64,000 bases of DNA from an uncultured Treponema sp. (GTDB taxonomy: Bacteria > Spirochaetota > Spirochaetia > Treponematales > Treponemataceae), in contig CAMNDY010000001.1 in NCBI GenBank assembly GCA_946535985.1, forward strand, positions 1 to 64,000, in the 5' to 3' direction. Position numbers and translations under genes: made by a program. Below, in pieces: positions 42,729 to 51,841 of the stretch. The notes under the pieces were generated by a model. It was given only the letters and a program-made list of their open reading frames with translations. It ran no database searches and was not told where the DNA came from. Position 1 is the stretch's first letter; every line of letters begins with the position of its first letter.

Positions 42729-45620
42729 ATGAGTAAATCGAAGAATAAAAACAAAAATTCCAGCCAGAATATTGAAACAGATGATGAGGAATTTTCTTTA
42801 GGAGAGTCTGACGATTTTGCTCTTGGAGAGTCCGATGATTTGTCCCTTGGAGACTCAGAGGATGATTCTTCCCAGGCCAATGAAAAACAGGGATCTGATA
42901 CAAGTGTAGATATTGATGAGTTTTACAGAAAATTTGTTGAAGCCTATGTTAATTCAAATTACCGCGAAAAGGAATATGAAGATTTTATTCTTCAGGGAAA
43001 CTTAAACTCTAAGTCAATATACGAATATTTTGGATTAAAACCTTTTCAAATTCCAAATGATGATGATAAAGAAAGAATAACTGATTATTGTGCAAAGCTT
43101 TCTGCTAAAGCCGAAGATTATCAGAGAACAGACCAGGCCAAACGAGATACTTTAATTGACTGTATTGGTGTATTAAAAGCTTTCTTTACTACAAACAAGA
43201 GTACTCTTATTAAGGAGCGTCTCGAAACTCTTGAATGGAATAAGTTTGAAACTACAATTGATGAAAAATGTGAAGACAAAATTGTAGAAATTGATGAAAT
43301 GCAGAACCTTTTCAAGAATGGTCTGCGATTAGGTCTTTTCTACGATAAAGAAACTCAAAATTCTTTCAGAGAAAAACTTAATGAAGAAATAAAAGAAAGA
43401 GATGCAAAAATAGAATCTCTTGAAGATGCCTTTAAAAACTGGTTCCAGAATTATTCTATACAAAATCCAAAGGGTGTTCAAAATACAATTGGTAATAAAA
43501 TTATAATTGCAAAAGCTTATAAGAGATACAATAAGGCTCTTGCATTTATTAATGCCGAAGAAGACAACACTACAGACCAGGAATATATTGATAAAATAGA
43601 AGAAATTCTTAAAGATTTCGGCTTTGAACTTACAAGTCCATTAAAACTTCTTGAAGAATATATTGATGATTATGTTTCTAAGCATAATCTTGATATAACT
43701 CAGCTTTCTGAAGGTGATTACAATTCCTTCAAGAACAAAGCAACTGATGATTATGCTATCTCAGAAAATGACTGGGAAAAATTTGTCAAAGAAAAGAATA
43801 TTGGTTATATTTCAAACGAATCCCTGACTCAACAATTAGTACTCACCAAAACAGACGAAGAAAAGCAAAAGCTTACACAGGAAGTTGCAAATAAAGTTCT
43901 TGAACTACTTCCTCAGATTAAAGAAGTTTTAAATAACCGCACATCAGATATAAAAATTGTAAACCGGCTTATTAACGAAGCTTCAAAGTGGATTGGAAAA
44001 GATGTCTATACAGACAGAATTAACAATTACAAGGAGTTTACAGATAAGGTTGCTAAATTGCATGAGCACAAGCAGCATTTACAGGCAAGCCTTGCAGATG
44101 TTAATAAGCAAAAACGAAAGAAGGGCTTTAAAGCTTTGTTAATTCTTATCATCCTGGGCCTTTTGGGAGGCGGTGGCTTCTTTGGTTATAAATATATACA
44201 AAGCGATGCCGGCCAGGAAAAATTAGCACAGATAAAGGCTCGTATTCAGACTGCAAAAGAAAATAGAGCAATAAAAAAACTTGAAAAACAGCTTGCTAAA
44301 ATGGCCGGTATGGGTTTAGAAGATTTTGTTCCGGTAGAAGGTGGAACTTTCCGAATGGGAAGTTCTACCGGAGATGATGATGAGCGTCCGCTTCATAACG
44401 TTACCCTTGACAGCTTCTATATTTGTAAGCACGAAGTAACTCAGGCAGAATGGAAAGAAGTAATGGGAACAAATCCTTCTGCCTTCCCTGTAGACAATCA
44501 TCCTGTAGAACAGGTTAGTTGGATTGATGCGGTAGAGTATTGTAATAAACTCAGCCAAAAATTAGGCCTTACACCATGTTACAAATTTGACTCTCAAGCT
44601 GGAGACTATGTTTGCGATTTTACTGCAAATGGTTACAGGCTTCCAACCGAAGCTGAATGGGAATATGCTGCCCGTGGCGGTAAAGAAAGTAATGCTTATT
44701 CTTATAGCGGTGGAAATGCTATGTCTTCTTTAGGCTGGTACAAAGAGAATGCCACTACAACAAACGAAGTAATGACAAAATCTGCTAATGAGCTTGGCAT
44801 TTATGATATGAGCGGAAATGTCTGGGAATGGTGCTGGGACTGGTATGCAAATTATACTTCTGAAGATGTAACAAATCCTCGAGGGGCATCATATATTTCT
44901 TCCCGAATTTTCAGAGGTGGCAGCTGGTATAGCGAAGAAACTGCCTGTACCCCAACTTATCGTGGCAGCAGAGCTCCGGAAACTAAAGGAACTTATCTTG
45001 GTTTCCGTGTAGTTCGTTCAAATGTAGCTTTTAAAGGACTTGCTGTTACCGGCGCAGCAGATAATGCTTCTGGTGAAATCAGCGAAACACAGTCTAGTAT
45101 AGAACAGATGAGATCTCAGCTGGAAAAAGAAGAAGCTATGCAACAGGCTCAGAAAGCACAGGCAAAAGAAGCTAAACGTGTAGCAAGACAGCAGAGAAAT
45201 GAGTATAGAACAAGAAATATAAGAAACTTTTTCTACCAATTGACAGGTTTTGAAAGAATAGCCCTTATTCTTAGCGGAATATATTTTGTTATTATGCTCC
45301 TTATTGCATTGGCTACAAAGAAGTTTGGTGCCTGTGCTTTATATTTCTTCCTGCCTGTAATAGGTTTAATAGGAGGAGCCTTTCTGGGCGCTTTCCTTCA
45401 GGGAAAAGTTAATAGAGAGACCTTTGCAATAGTTCTCGCTGTTATAGGTGGAATAATAGGTCTGGTCGGTGGTTTTGTCGGTCTTCTTATTGGTGCCGTC
45501 GTAGGAGCCCTCATTGGTTATTTATTGAGTGCTATAGTCTTTATAATTATCCCGATTGTTTTTGTGGTAGGGCTTGCTTTTTTGGCTTTCTTTATAGTAG
45601 ATAGTAATTATCTATGGTAA
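42729..45620 (+). CDS. Membrane protein with FSLGE repeats, helical domain and FGE/sulfatase-modifying-like domain
   Basis: 963 aa. Residues 15-50 are acidic, with three copies of an F/L-S/A-LGES/D motif (EEFSLGES, DDFALGES, DDLSLGDS). Residues 60-460 are helical and paralogous to the next gene. A TM helix lies at 470-490. An FGE-sulfatase-type domain spans about 530-765 (EDFVPVEGGTFRMGSS, YICKHEVTQAEWKEVMG, YRLPTEAEWEYAARGG, FRGGSWYSEE). Only the second of the two catalytic cysteines of formylglycine-generating enzymes is kept (GGSWYSEETAC), so it is probably a binding domain. Four or so C-terminal TM segments follow. Confidence 0.82.
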   Translation: MSKSKNKNKNSSQNIETDDEEFSLGESDDFALGESDDLSLGDSEDDSSQANEKQGSDTSVDIDEFYRKFVEAYVNSNYREKEYEDFILQGNLNSKSIYEYFGLKPFQIPNDDDKERITDYCAKLSAKAEDYQRTDQAKRDTLIDCIGVLKAFFTTNKSTLIKERLETLEWNKFETTIDEKCEDKIVEIDEMQNLFKNGLRLGLFYDKETQNSFREKLNEEIKERDAKIESLEDAFKNWFQNYSIQNPKGVQNTIGNKIIIAKAYKRYNKALAFINAEEDNTTDQEYIDKIEEILKDFGFELTSPLKLLEEYIDDYVSKHNLDITQLSEGDYNSFKNKATDDYAISENDWEKFVKEKNIGYISNESLTQQLVLTKTDEEKQKLTQEVANKVLELLPQIKEVLNNRTSDIKIVNRLINEASKWIGKDVYTDRINNYKEFTDKVAKLHEHKQHLQASLADVNKQKRKKGFKALLILIILGLLGGGGFFGYKYIQSDAGQEKLAQIKARIQTAKENRAIKKLEKQLAKMAGMGLEDFVPVEGGTFRMGSSTGDDDERPLHNVTLDSFYICKHEVTQAEWKEVMGTNPSAFPVDNHPVEQVSWIDAVEYCNKLSQKLGLTPCYKFDSQAGDYVCDFTANGYRLPTEAEWEYAARGGKESNAYSYSGGNAMSSLGWYKENATTTNEVMTKSANELGIYDMSGNVWEWCWDWYANYTSEDVTNPRGASYISSRIFRGGSWYSEETACTPTYRGSRAPETKGTYLGFRVVRSNVAFKGLAVTGAADNASGEISETQSSIEQMRSQLEKEEAMQQAQKAQAKEAKRVARQQRNEYRTRNIRNFFYQLTGFERIALILSGIYFVIMLLIALATKKFGACALYFFLPVIGLIGGAFLGAFLQGKVNRETFAIVLAVIGGIIGLVGGFVGLLIGAVVGALIGYLLSAIVFIIIPIVFVVGLAFLAFFIVDSNYLW

Positions 45621-45635
45621 ATGGTAGAGGTATAT

Positions 45636-47036
45636 ATGAGTGACGAAGAGTTTTCTTTAGGAGAAAAAGAAGAAGTAATTAGTTCTACAGAAACAGGTCT
45701 TTCTGATTCTGATGTTAAAGATGACAATAGAATTTCAATTGATGATTTTTATGATTTAATGGTCAAAGATTGGCGTGAGGGTAGGCGTGCTTCTTATGAC
45801 GTATATCTTCAGCAAGGAAATATAGCAGGTGTTACAATATACCAGATTATGGGTATGGAACCATTTGCCGAATTGTCTGATGATGACATAAAACGAATAG
45901 ACAGTTGGAAAAATGCCTGGGCAAAGGAAGCCGAAAAGTTTCAGAAAACGGATCTTAGTAAAAAAGAAGACCTTGTTGATGCAATTGGTACTCTGTGTGC
46001 ATACTTTTTAAATAAAAAACGAAACGAAGAATTCAGGGAAGTTATAAAAAATGCTACCTGGGCTCAATTATCAGCTTTGATTGCAGATAAATGTTCAGAC
46101 AAAATTGTTGAGTTATATGAATTTGCATCAATTCTGAATGCCGCAGCTGAATATGGCTTACTTTCTGATGAACTTAGGGCACAAACAATAGAAACAATAA
46201 AAGAACAAATCAAAGACAGCGAGTCATCACTTCAAAATATTGATGAAGCCTTCCTTGAATATTTTAAGAAATACACAAGTCAGAATTCTAAGAATATTAT
46301 TGATAATGAAACAAATAACAAGAACCTTATGGAAAAATATAAGGAATTAAAGTTGTTTGATAACCAGATTAATAATATAGAAAAAGAAATCTCTGATGCT
46401 CAGTTAGGAAAAGATTATAAGGTATTCTTAAAGAAGCTCAATATTTCTTTGAGACCTGCTGAAGATGTATTTATAGAAGAATACTTTAATGAATTTAAGA
46501 ATTCGCATGATTTGTCTCAGCCATTATCTGCACAGGATTATGCAAACCTGAGTATTATGGCAAAAGTTTCATACGGATTTTCAGACGAGCAGTGGAAGCG
46601 GTTTGAATCCGAGAATGGGATTCTTGTAGATAAGGGAGTTTCGCAGGAACAGTTCGATACTATTTTGAATGAGGAACGTGAAGCTCAGCAAAATGAAATT
46701 CAGGATTTGAAGTTAGAAATTGAACGTCTTAAACGCGAAAATGAACTTAATAAACAGCCGGCAGTGAAAGTATCTTCTGTTGTTCCTTCAAGACCAAGAC
46801 CTGTCGTTACAAGGCCAAAAGTATCTGAAAAAAAGAGAAGTGTAGCTTTACTCTTATGTTTATTTTTAGGCGGATTAGGAGCACATAAATTTTATACAGG
46901 CAGAATAAAAGCTGGTATTTTTACATGCCTTGCTTGTTGTATTTATATTGGATGGCTTTTTGTATTAATTGATTTTATCAAAATACTTGGCGGTACATTT
47001 AAAGATAGTAAAGAATTACCATTAAAGAATTGGTAA
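45636..47036 (+). CDS. FSLGE-motif paralogue ending in a TM2 domain
   Basis: 466 aa from the ATG at 45636 (AGAGG site); the track start 15 nt upstream abuts the previous stop. It begins MSDEEFSLGEKEE. The helical domain matches the previous protein along its length: IDDFYDLMV..., DVYLQQGN, YQIMGMEPF, FQKTDLSKKEDLVDAIG, DKCSDKIVELYE. It then has coiled-coil and a Pro/Arg linker. The C-terminal 65 residues are a TM2 domain: KRSVALLLCLFLGGLGAHKFYTGR...GWLFVLIDFIKIL. The two paralogues probably bind a common partner through the shared motif. Confidence 0.8.
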   Translation: MSDEEFSLGEKEEVISSTETGLSDSDVKDDNRISIDDFYDLMVKDWREGRRASYDVYLQQGNIAGVTIYQIMGMEPFAELSDDDIKRIDSWKNAWAKEAEKFQKTDLSKKEDLVDAIGTLCAYFLNKKRNEEFREVIKNATWAQLSALIADKCSDKIVELYEFASILNAAAEYGLLSDELRAQTIETIKEQIKDSESSLQNIDEAFLEYFKKYTSQNSKNIIDNETNNKNLMEKYKELKLFDNQINNIEKEISDAQLGKDYKVFLKKLNISLRPAEDVFIEEYFNEFKNSHDLSQPLSAQDYANLSIMAKVSYGFSDEQWKRFESENGILVDKGVSQEQFDTILNEEREAQQNEIQDLKLEIERLKRENELNKQPAVKVSSVVPSRPRPVVTRPKVSEKKRSVALLLCLFLGGLGAHKFYTGRIKAGIFTCLACCIYIGWLFVLIDFIKILGGTFKDSKELPLKNW

Positions 47037-47054
47037 TTTTGAGGACTTTCCGAT

Positions 47055-47411
47055 ATGAAAAGAGTGATTTTTGCTTTTACATTATTAATGCTTTTGTGTT
47101 CAATGCTGCTTGTTTCTTGTGATTCAAGTGATAAATTCCTTGCTGATTATGAAAAATTTGCCCAGAGAATTGAAGAGGCTGCAGAAAACGAAGAAACAAA
47201 TCAGTATGCATATTTTGAAAAAGAAATGCTCAAATATGATGCAAGGGTTGTAAAAATCAAGCAGTCCGGAAAATGGTCTAAGAGTGATGAAACTGATTAC
47301 AACATAATATCCGGAAGAATCACTCTGGCAATGGCTAAGCTTGGATTATATAAAACTACCGATGGTATTCTTAATACTCTAAAGGGTATTGGCGAAAGAC
47401 TGTCTAATTAA
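47055..47411 (+). CDS. Small lipoprotein, last gene of the tubulin-like operon
   Basis: 118 aa. The signal peptide ends in lipobox LLVSC near residue 22. The mature part is about 95 residues of charged helix (EKFAQRIEEAAENEETNQYAYFEKE, then 'SGKWSKSDETDYNIISGRITLAMAKLGL'). It could anchor or sense at the outer face for the membrane proteins upstream. Family not recognised. Confidence 0.72.
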   Translation: MKRVIFAFTLLMLLCSMLLVSCDSSDKFLADYEKFAQRIEEAAENEETNQYAYFEKEMLKYDARVVKIKQSGKWSKSDETDYNIISGRITLAMAKLGLYKTTDGILNTLKGIGERLSN

Positions 47412-47522
47412 CCTCAAAAATCTATAAAAATTCTGTAAAATTCTCAAAATTTAGTTGACGATTGCACTCTTAAATTATTAATTTTAAAGATAACAATAAT
47501 TTTTTACTTTGTGAGAAGTGTA

Positions 47523-48140
47523 ATGTCAGACAAAGAAAACGAAACTAAAGAAGAAGAAAAGGTAGACGCTGCAACAGACTCTTCGACAGGTTCAGAAACC
47601 CAGGAAGGCGCAGATACAGCAGCTGCTGCAGACTCACAGGCTCAGGATCAGGCTTCTGAAGAAAAGGAGCTTTCTCCCGAAGAAAAGATTGCTGCCCTTG
47701 AAAAAGAAATTGCAGATCTTAAGACTCAGGCACTTTACAAGGCTGCCGAAAACGACAACTGGCGTAAGCGCATGATGCAGCAGAAAGACGAAGCTGTTGC
47801 TTATGCAAATGCATCTCTTTTGGGCGATTTGCTCGATAGTCTGGACAACTTTGACCGTACTCTTGATGCTGCAAAAGATGCAAAGGATGCAAAATCAATT
47901 GCAGACGGCATTAAGATGATTAACAAGTCGCTTGTTAAGATGCTCGAAGATAAATATGGTCTTGTAAGCTACGGAAAAGAAGGCGATGAGTTTAATCCAG
48001 AAGAGCACGAAGCAATCGGCCGTCAGGAAGACGAAAAAGCAAAGAAAGAAACTCTGGCTCAGGTATATCTTAAGGGATATAAACTGAAGGATAAGGTAAT
48101 AAGACATGCTAAGGTAATGGTTAAGGTACCGAAGGCATAA
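47523..48140 (+). CDS. grpE: GrpE nucleotide exchange factor
   Basis: 205 aa from the ATG at 47523 (GAGAAGTG site); the track starts at a GTG 12 nt upstream. An acidic, Ala/Glu-rich N-terminus precedes a coiled-coil (EEKIAALEKEIADLKTQALYKAAENDNWRKRM) and the beta domain (YGKEGDEFNPEEHEAIG...LKDKVIRHAKVMVKVPK). It promotes ADP release from DnaK. It is the first gene of the canonical chaperone set. Upstream there is a TTGACG and one TTGCACTC half-site but no full CIRCE element. Confidence 0.93.
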   Translation: MSDKENETKEEEKVDAATDSSTGSETQEGADTAAAADSQAQDQASEEKELSPEEKIAALEKEIADLKTQALYKAAENDNWRKRMMQQKDEAVAYANASLLGDLLDSLDNFDRTLDAAKDAKDAKSIADGIKMINKSLVKMLEDKYGLVSYGKEGDEFNPEEHEAIGRQEDEKAKKETLAQVYLKGYKLKDKVIRHAKVMVKVPKA

Positions 48141-48208
48141 GTCATCCTCGGGCTTGACCCGGGGATCTCAATAAAAAATAGATTGTCGGGTCAAGCCCGA
48201 CAATGACA
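48141..48208. repeat. Two palindromic repeat units between grpE and dnaK
   Basis: Unit 1 (48141-48169) is degenerate (GTCATCCTCGGG...CCCGGGGATCT). Unit 2 (48180-48208) is a clean GATTGTCGGG...CCCGACAATGACA in the opposite orientation. They lie within what should be a chaperone operon. Confidence 0.82.
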
Positions 48209-48232
48209 TAGGTATAAAGCGAGGTAAATAAA

Positions 48233-50215
48233 ATGGGAAAGATCATTGGTATTGACTTGGGAACAACAAACTCTTGTGTTGCCGTAATGGAAAACGGTGA
48301 ACCGGTTGTAATTCAGAATGCAGAAGGTGGAAGAACAACTCCTTCTATTGTAGGTTTCACATCTAAAGGAGACCGCATTGTTGGTGCTCCTGCTAAAAAC
48401 CAGATGGTAACAAACCCTAAGAACACTGTATATTCTGTAAAACGTCTTATCGGACACAGATTCAGTGAACTTCAGGGAGAAGCAACAAAGCTTCCATATA
48501 AAGTAATTGATAACGGATCAGACTGCCGTGTAGAAGTAGAAGAGGCCGGAACTACAAAACAGTATTCACCTCAGGAAATCTCTGCTTTTATTCTTCAGAA
48601 AATGAAGAAAACTGCAGAAGACTATCTTGGAGAGCCTGTAACAGAAGCTGTTATTACAGTACCTGCTTACTTCAATGACTCTCAGCGCCAGGCAACAAAA
48701 GATGCCGGTAAGATTGCAGGTCTTGATGTAAAGCGTATCATCAACGAACCTACAGCAGCTTCTCTTGCTTTTGGTTTCAACAAGGATCAGGACAAGGAAA
48801 AGACAATTGCTGTATACGACCTTGGTGGTGGTACATTTGATATTTCTATTCTTGAACTTGGTGACGGTGTATTCGAAGTTAAGTCTACAAACGGTGATAC
48901 TCACCTTGGTGGCGATGACTGGGACCGTGTAATCATCAACTGGCTGGTAGATCAGTTTAAGGCAGATACAGGCATTGACCTTTCTAAAGACCCTATGGCT
49001 ATGCAGCGTCTTCGTGAAGCTGCTGAAAATGCAAAAATCAGCCTTTCAAGCCAGACAACAACAGATATCAACCTTCCATTTATTACTGCTGATGCAACAG
49101 GTCCAAAGCACTTGCAGAAGTCTTTGACACGTGCTCAGTTTGAACAGATGACAGACAGCCTTTATGAACGCACAAAGGAACCTTGCCGCAAGGCTCTTGC
49201 CGATGCAGGTATTTCTGCAAGTGACATTGATGAGGTTCTCCTTGTTGGTGGTTCATCTCGTATGCCAAAGGTTCAGGAAGTTGTAAAACAGATTTTTGGT
49301 AAAGAGGGTAGCCGTGCAGTAAACCCTGATGAAGCTGTAGCAGTTGGTGCTGCAATTCAGGGTGGTGTACTTGGTGGAGACGTTAAGGACGTTCTTCTTC
49401 TTGATGTAACTCCTCTTTCACTTGGTATTGAAACAATGGGTGGTGTAATGACAAAGCTCATTGCCCGCAATACAACAATTCCTACAAAGAAGAGCCAGAT
49501 CTTCTCTACTGCTGCCGATGGACAGACTGCTGTATCTATTCACGTACTTCAGGGTGAACGCGAAATGGCAGATCAGAACCGTACACTTGGCCGCTTTGAC
49601 TTAGTAGGTATTCCAGCCGCTCCTCGTGGTGTTCCACAGATTGAAGTAACTTTTGATATCGATGCTAACGGTATTGTTCACGTATCTGCAAAGGATTTGG
49701 GAACAGGCAAGGAACAGCACATCCAGATTACTTCTTCTTCTGGTCTTAGCGACGAAGAAATTGAAAAGATGGTTAAGGATGCCGAAGCAAATGCTGCAGC
49801 AGATAAGGCTAAGCGTGAATGTGTAGATGCCCGCAACGAAGCAGACAGCCTCATCTATGCTACAGAAAAATCTATCAAAGACCTTGGCGACAAGATTAAC
49901 GGTGCAGAAAAGGAAAAGGTTGAAGCTGCAATTGCTGCCCTTAAACAGGCTTTGCAGGGTGACAATGTAGAAGAAATTAAAGCTAAGACCGAAGAACTTA
50001 AACAGTCTTCTTACAAGATTGCCGAAGAACTCTATAAGCAGCAGGGTGCCGCAGGAGCCCAGCCAGGTGCAGAAGGTGGAGCCGCAGGTGGTAATGCCGG
50101 AGCAGCCGGAGACGCTGGTGCCAATGCAGGAGCCGAAGGCGGAGAAAAGAAGTCCGGCTTTGACAAAGGCTCTGCAGATGATGTAGAGTATGAGGTAAAG
50201 GACGAAGATAAATAA
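48233..50215 (+). CDS. dnaK: Chaperone DnaK (Hsp70)
   Basis: 660 aa. All signatures are standard: [48 protein letters not shown], linker [16 protein letters not shown], and the substrate-binding domain with [15 protein letters not shown]. The C-terminal tail is extended and Gly/Ala-rich (about 45 residues) before the typical acidic end [10 protein letters not shown]. An ATP-driven general chaperone working with the adjacent GrpE and DnaJ. Codon use is strongly biased, consistent with high expression. Confidence 0.98.
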   Translation: MGKIIGIDLGTTNSCVAVMENGEPVVIQNAEGGRTTPSIVGFTSKGDRIVGAPAKNQMVTNPKNTVYSVKRLIGHRFSELQGEATKLPYKVIDNGSDCRVEVEEAGTTKQYSPQEISAFILQKMKKTAEDYLGEPVTEAVITVPAYFNDSQRQATKDAGKIAGLDVKRIINEPTAASLAFGFNKDQDKEKTIAVYDLGGGTFDISILELGDGVFEVKSTNGDTHLGGDDWDRVIINWLVDQFKADTGIDLSKDPMAMQRLREAAENAKISLSSQTTTDINLPFITADATGPKHLQKSLTRAQFEQMTDSLYERTKEPCRKALADAGISASDIDEVLLVGGSSRMPKVQEVVKQIFGKEGSRAVNPDEAVAVGAAIQGGVLGGDVKDVLLLDVTPLSLGIETMGGVMTKLIARNTTIPTKKSQIFSTAADGQTAVSIHVLQGEREMADQNRTLGRFDLVGIPAAPRGVPQIEVTFDIDANGIVHVSAKDLGTGKEQHIQITSSSGLSDEEIEKMVKDAEANAAADKAKRECVDARNEADSLIYATEKSIKDLGDKINGAEKEKVEAAIAALKQALQGDNVEEIKAKTEELKQSSYKIAEELYKQQGAAGAQPGAEGGAAGGNAGAAGDAGANAGAEGGEKKSGFDKGSADDVEYEVKDEDK

Positions 50216-50221
50216 AAACAC

Positions 50222-50338
50222 TGTCATTCCCGTGCTTGACACGGGAATCTCTTTTAAAGTAGAGATTGTGTCGCAGGTAACCCTGCTTACCGAGTTTTCG
50301 TAACACGAAAACTCGCGGGGTCAAGCCCGACAATGACA
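50222..50338. repeat. Palindromic repeats between dnaK and dnaJ, one split by an insert
   Basis: Unit 1 (50222-50250) TGTCATTCCCGTG...CACGGGAATCT is intact. Unit 2 begins AGATTGT at 50263 and resumes GGGTCAAGCCCGACAATGACA at about 50318; the roughly 50 nt between contain two further hairpins (GGTAA/TTACC and GAGTTTTCG/CGAAAACTC). Confidence 0.78.
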
Positions 50339-50359
50339 GAATGTGATAAAGGTATCAAA

Positions 50360-51517
50360 ATGGCAAAACGCGACTATTATGAAGTATTAGGTGTTGATAA
50401 ATCTGCAGATCAGGAGGCAATTAAAAAGGCTTACCGTAAGCTTGCCGTAAAATACCATCCGGACAGAAATCCTGGAGACAAGGTGGCCGAAGAAAAATTC
50501 AAGGAAGCAACAGAAGCCTACGAAATTCTGTCTGATGAAGAAAAACGCCCTATTTATGATCAGTACGGTTTTGCCGGCCTTGAAGGAATGGGAGGCGGCG
50601 GTGCTGGCGGTGCCCAGTATTCACATGCCTTCCACGATTTCTCAGACCTCTTTGGTGGAGCCGGTGGCGGCTTCTCCGATATTTTTGACAGCATCTTTGG
50701 AGGAGGCTTTGGTGGCGGAGCCCGCGGTGGCAGACGTTCAAGCGGGCCTGCTGCAGGTTCATCTCTCCGCTATGACCTTCATATTCAGTTTAAGGATGCT
50801 GTTTACGGAACTTCTGCAGATATCCATTTTAAACATAATGAAGCCTGTACAGCCTGTCATGGAACTGGTGGAGCAGCCGGTGCTTCTAAAAAAACTTGTC
50901 CAACCTGTAACGGAATGGGCCAGGTTCGTCAGGGCAACGGTTTCTTTACTATTCAGCAGACATGTCCTACCTGCCGTGGTAAGGGCGTAACTATAGATAA
51001 GCCTTGTCCAAGCTGCCGTGGAACTGGTATTCAGGAAAGAAATAAGATGATGTCTCTTAAGATTCCTGCAGGTTCAGACAACGGTAAGCGCATTGTAATT
51101 CCTGGTCAGGGTGATGCAGGAGAAAACGGCGGACCAGCAGGCGACCTTGTAGTAGTATTGCACGTAGATTCTCATCCATTGTTTGAACGCGATGGTCTGG
51201 ATTTGTACTGTGCAGTTCCTGTTTCTATGGCTCAGGCTGCTCTTGGCTGTGATATCACAATCAAATCTCTTGATAACAAGAAAGTAACTATAAAAATCCC
51301 TTCTGGAACTTCAAATGGAAAGCTTTTACGCATAAAAGGCGAGGGTGTTCCTCTTGGCGGAAGCAGCAAAAAAGGCGATCTCTACGTTAAAATCATGGTA
51401 CAAATCCCTCAACGCCTCTCCGGCAAACAAAAAGAACTCCTCCAGGCCTATCTGAACCTCGAAAATCCTCCAGAAACTCCAGATTTAATGCCACTGTCTA
51501 AACTCGAGGGTGTGTAA
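50360..51517 (+). CDS. dnaJ: Chaperone DnaJ (Hsp40)
   Basis: 385 aa from ATG 50360 (AAAGG site), giving the standard start [11 protein letters not shown]; the track's earlier start lies in the repeat. J domain with HPD (KYHPDRNPG), Gly-rich linker, and four zinc motifs CxxCxGxG ([36 protein letters not shown]), then the C-terminal substrate domains. It stimulates DnaK ATPase and delivers substrates. Confidence 0.97.
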   Translation: MAKRDYYEVLGVDKSADQEAIKKAYRKLAVKYHPDRNPGDKVAEEKFKEATEAYEILSDEEKRPIYDQYGFAGLEGMGGGGAGGAQYSHAFHDFSDLFGGAGGGFSDIFDSIFGGGFGGGARGGRRSSGPAAGSSLRYDLHIQFKDAVYGTSADIHFKHNEACTACHGTGGAAGASKKTCPTCNGMGQVRQGNGFFTIQQTCPTCRGKGVTIDKPCPSCRGTGIQERNKMMSLKIPAGSDNGKRIVIPGQGDAGENGGPAGDLVVVLHVDSHPLFERDGLDLYCAVPVSMAQAALGCDITIKSLDNKKVTIKIPSGTSNGKLLRIKGEGVPLGGSSKKGDLYVKIMVQIPQRLSGKQKELLQAYLNLENPPETPDLMPLSKLEGV

Positions 51518-51527
51518 GGCCGCTGGC
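51512..51527 (+). repeat. 16-bp direct repeat, left copy
   Basis: GTGTAAGGCCGCTGGC, overlapping the dnaJ stop. It is identical to 55857-55872; the two copies bracket the SpoIIE phosphatase genes. Confidence 0.7.
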
Positions 51528-51590
51528 GGCCGGTGTTTTATAGCAAACCGTTAAAAAAATTGCGAAAGCAATTTTTAGGTTTACTTCTTT

Positions 51591-51670
51591 ACGGGGTTTT
51601 AGGGGCAGAGCCCCTAGGAGAGAGGGTAGGACGCAACGAAGTGCGGCCGCAGGGGGAGACTTCCCCCTCC
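51591..51670. repeat. 80-bp GC-rich repeat, copy 2
   Basis: Second copy of the element at 16347-16428, sharing AGGGGCAGAGCCCCTAGG and AGGGGGAGACTTCCCCC. It lacks the T tract of copy 1. The gap 51518-51841 otherwise holds a hairpin (AAAAATTGC/GCAATTTTT, 51555-51577) and several ATAGCTAATAGCTAA-like short repeats, but no gene. Confidence 0.78.
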
Positions 51671-51709
51671 TAAAGGCTAATAGCTAATAGCTAACTGCTT
51701 TTTCAGCAG

Positions 51710-51733
51710 GCCCTTCGAGAGCCTCAGGGATCC
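51710..51733 (+). repeat. CCTTCGAC-family repeat, intergenic copy
   Basis: Diverged copy (GCCCTTCGAGAGCCTCAGGGATCCC) upstream of the first SpoIIE gene. Confidence 0.72.
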
Positions 51734-51841
51734 CATACTATTCCCTATCCCCTATATACTATTCCCTAACTTTTTATACGATTTTTTCCCAAATTTGCCG
51801 ATAATATGATAGAATAGTAGTACTATAAATTTGAGGTGATT

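Noticed and set aside
47440-47522. CIRCE heat-shock operator upstream of grpE
   Set aside because: Only one half-like site (TTGCACTC) is present; the inverted GAGTGCTAA partner is not found.
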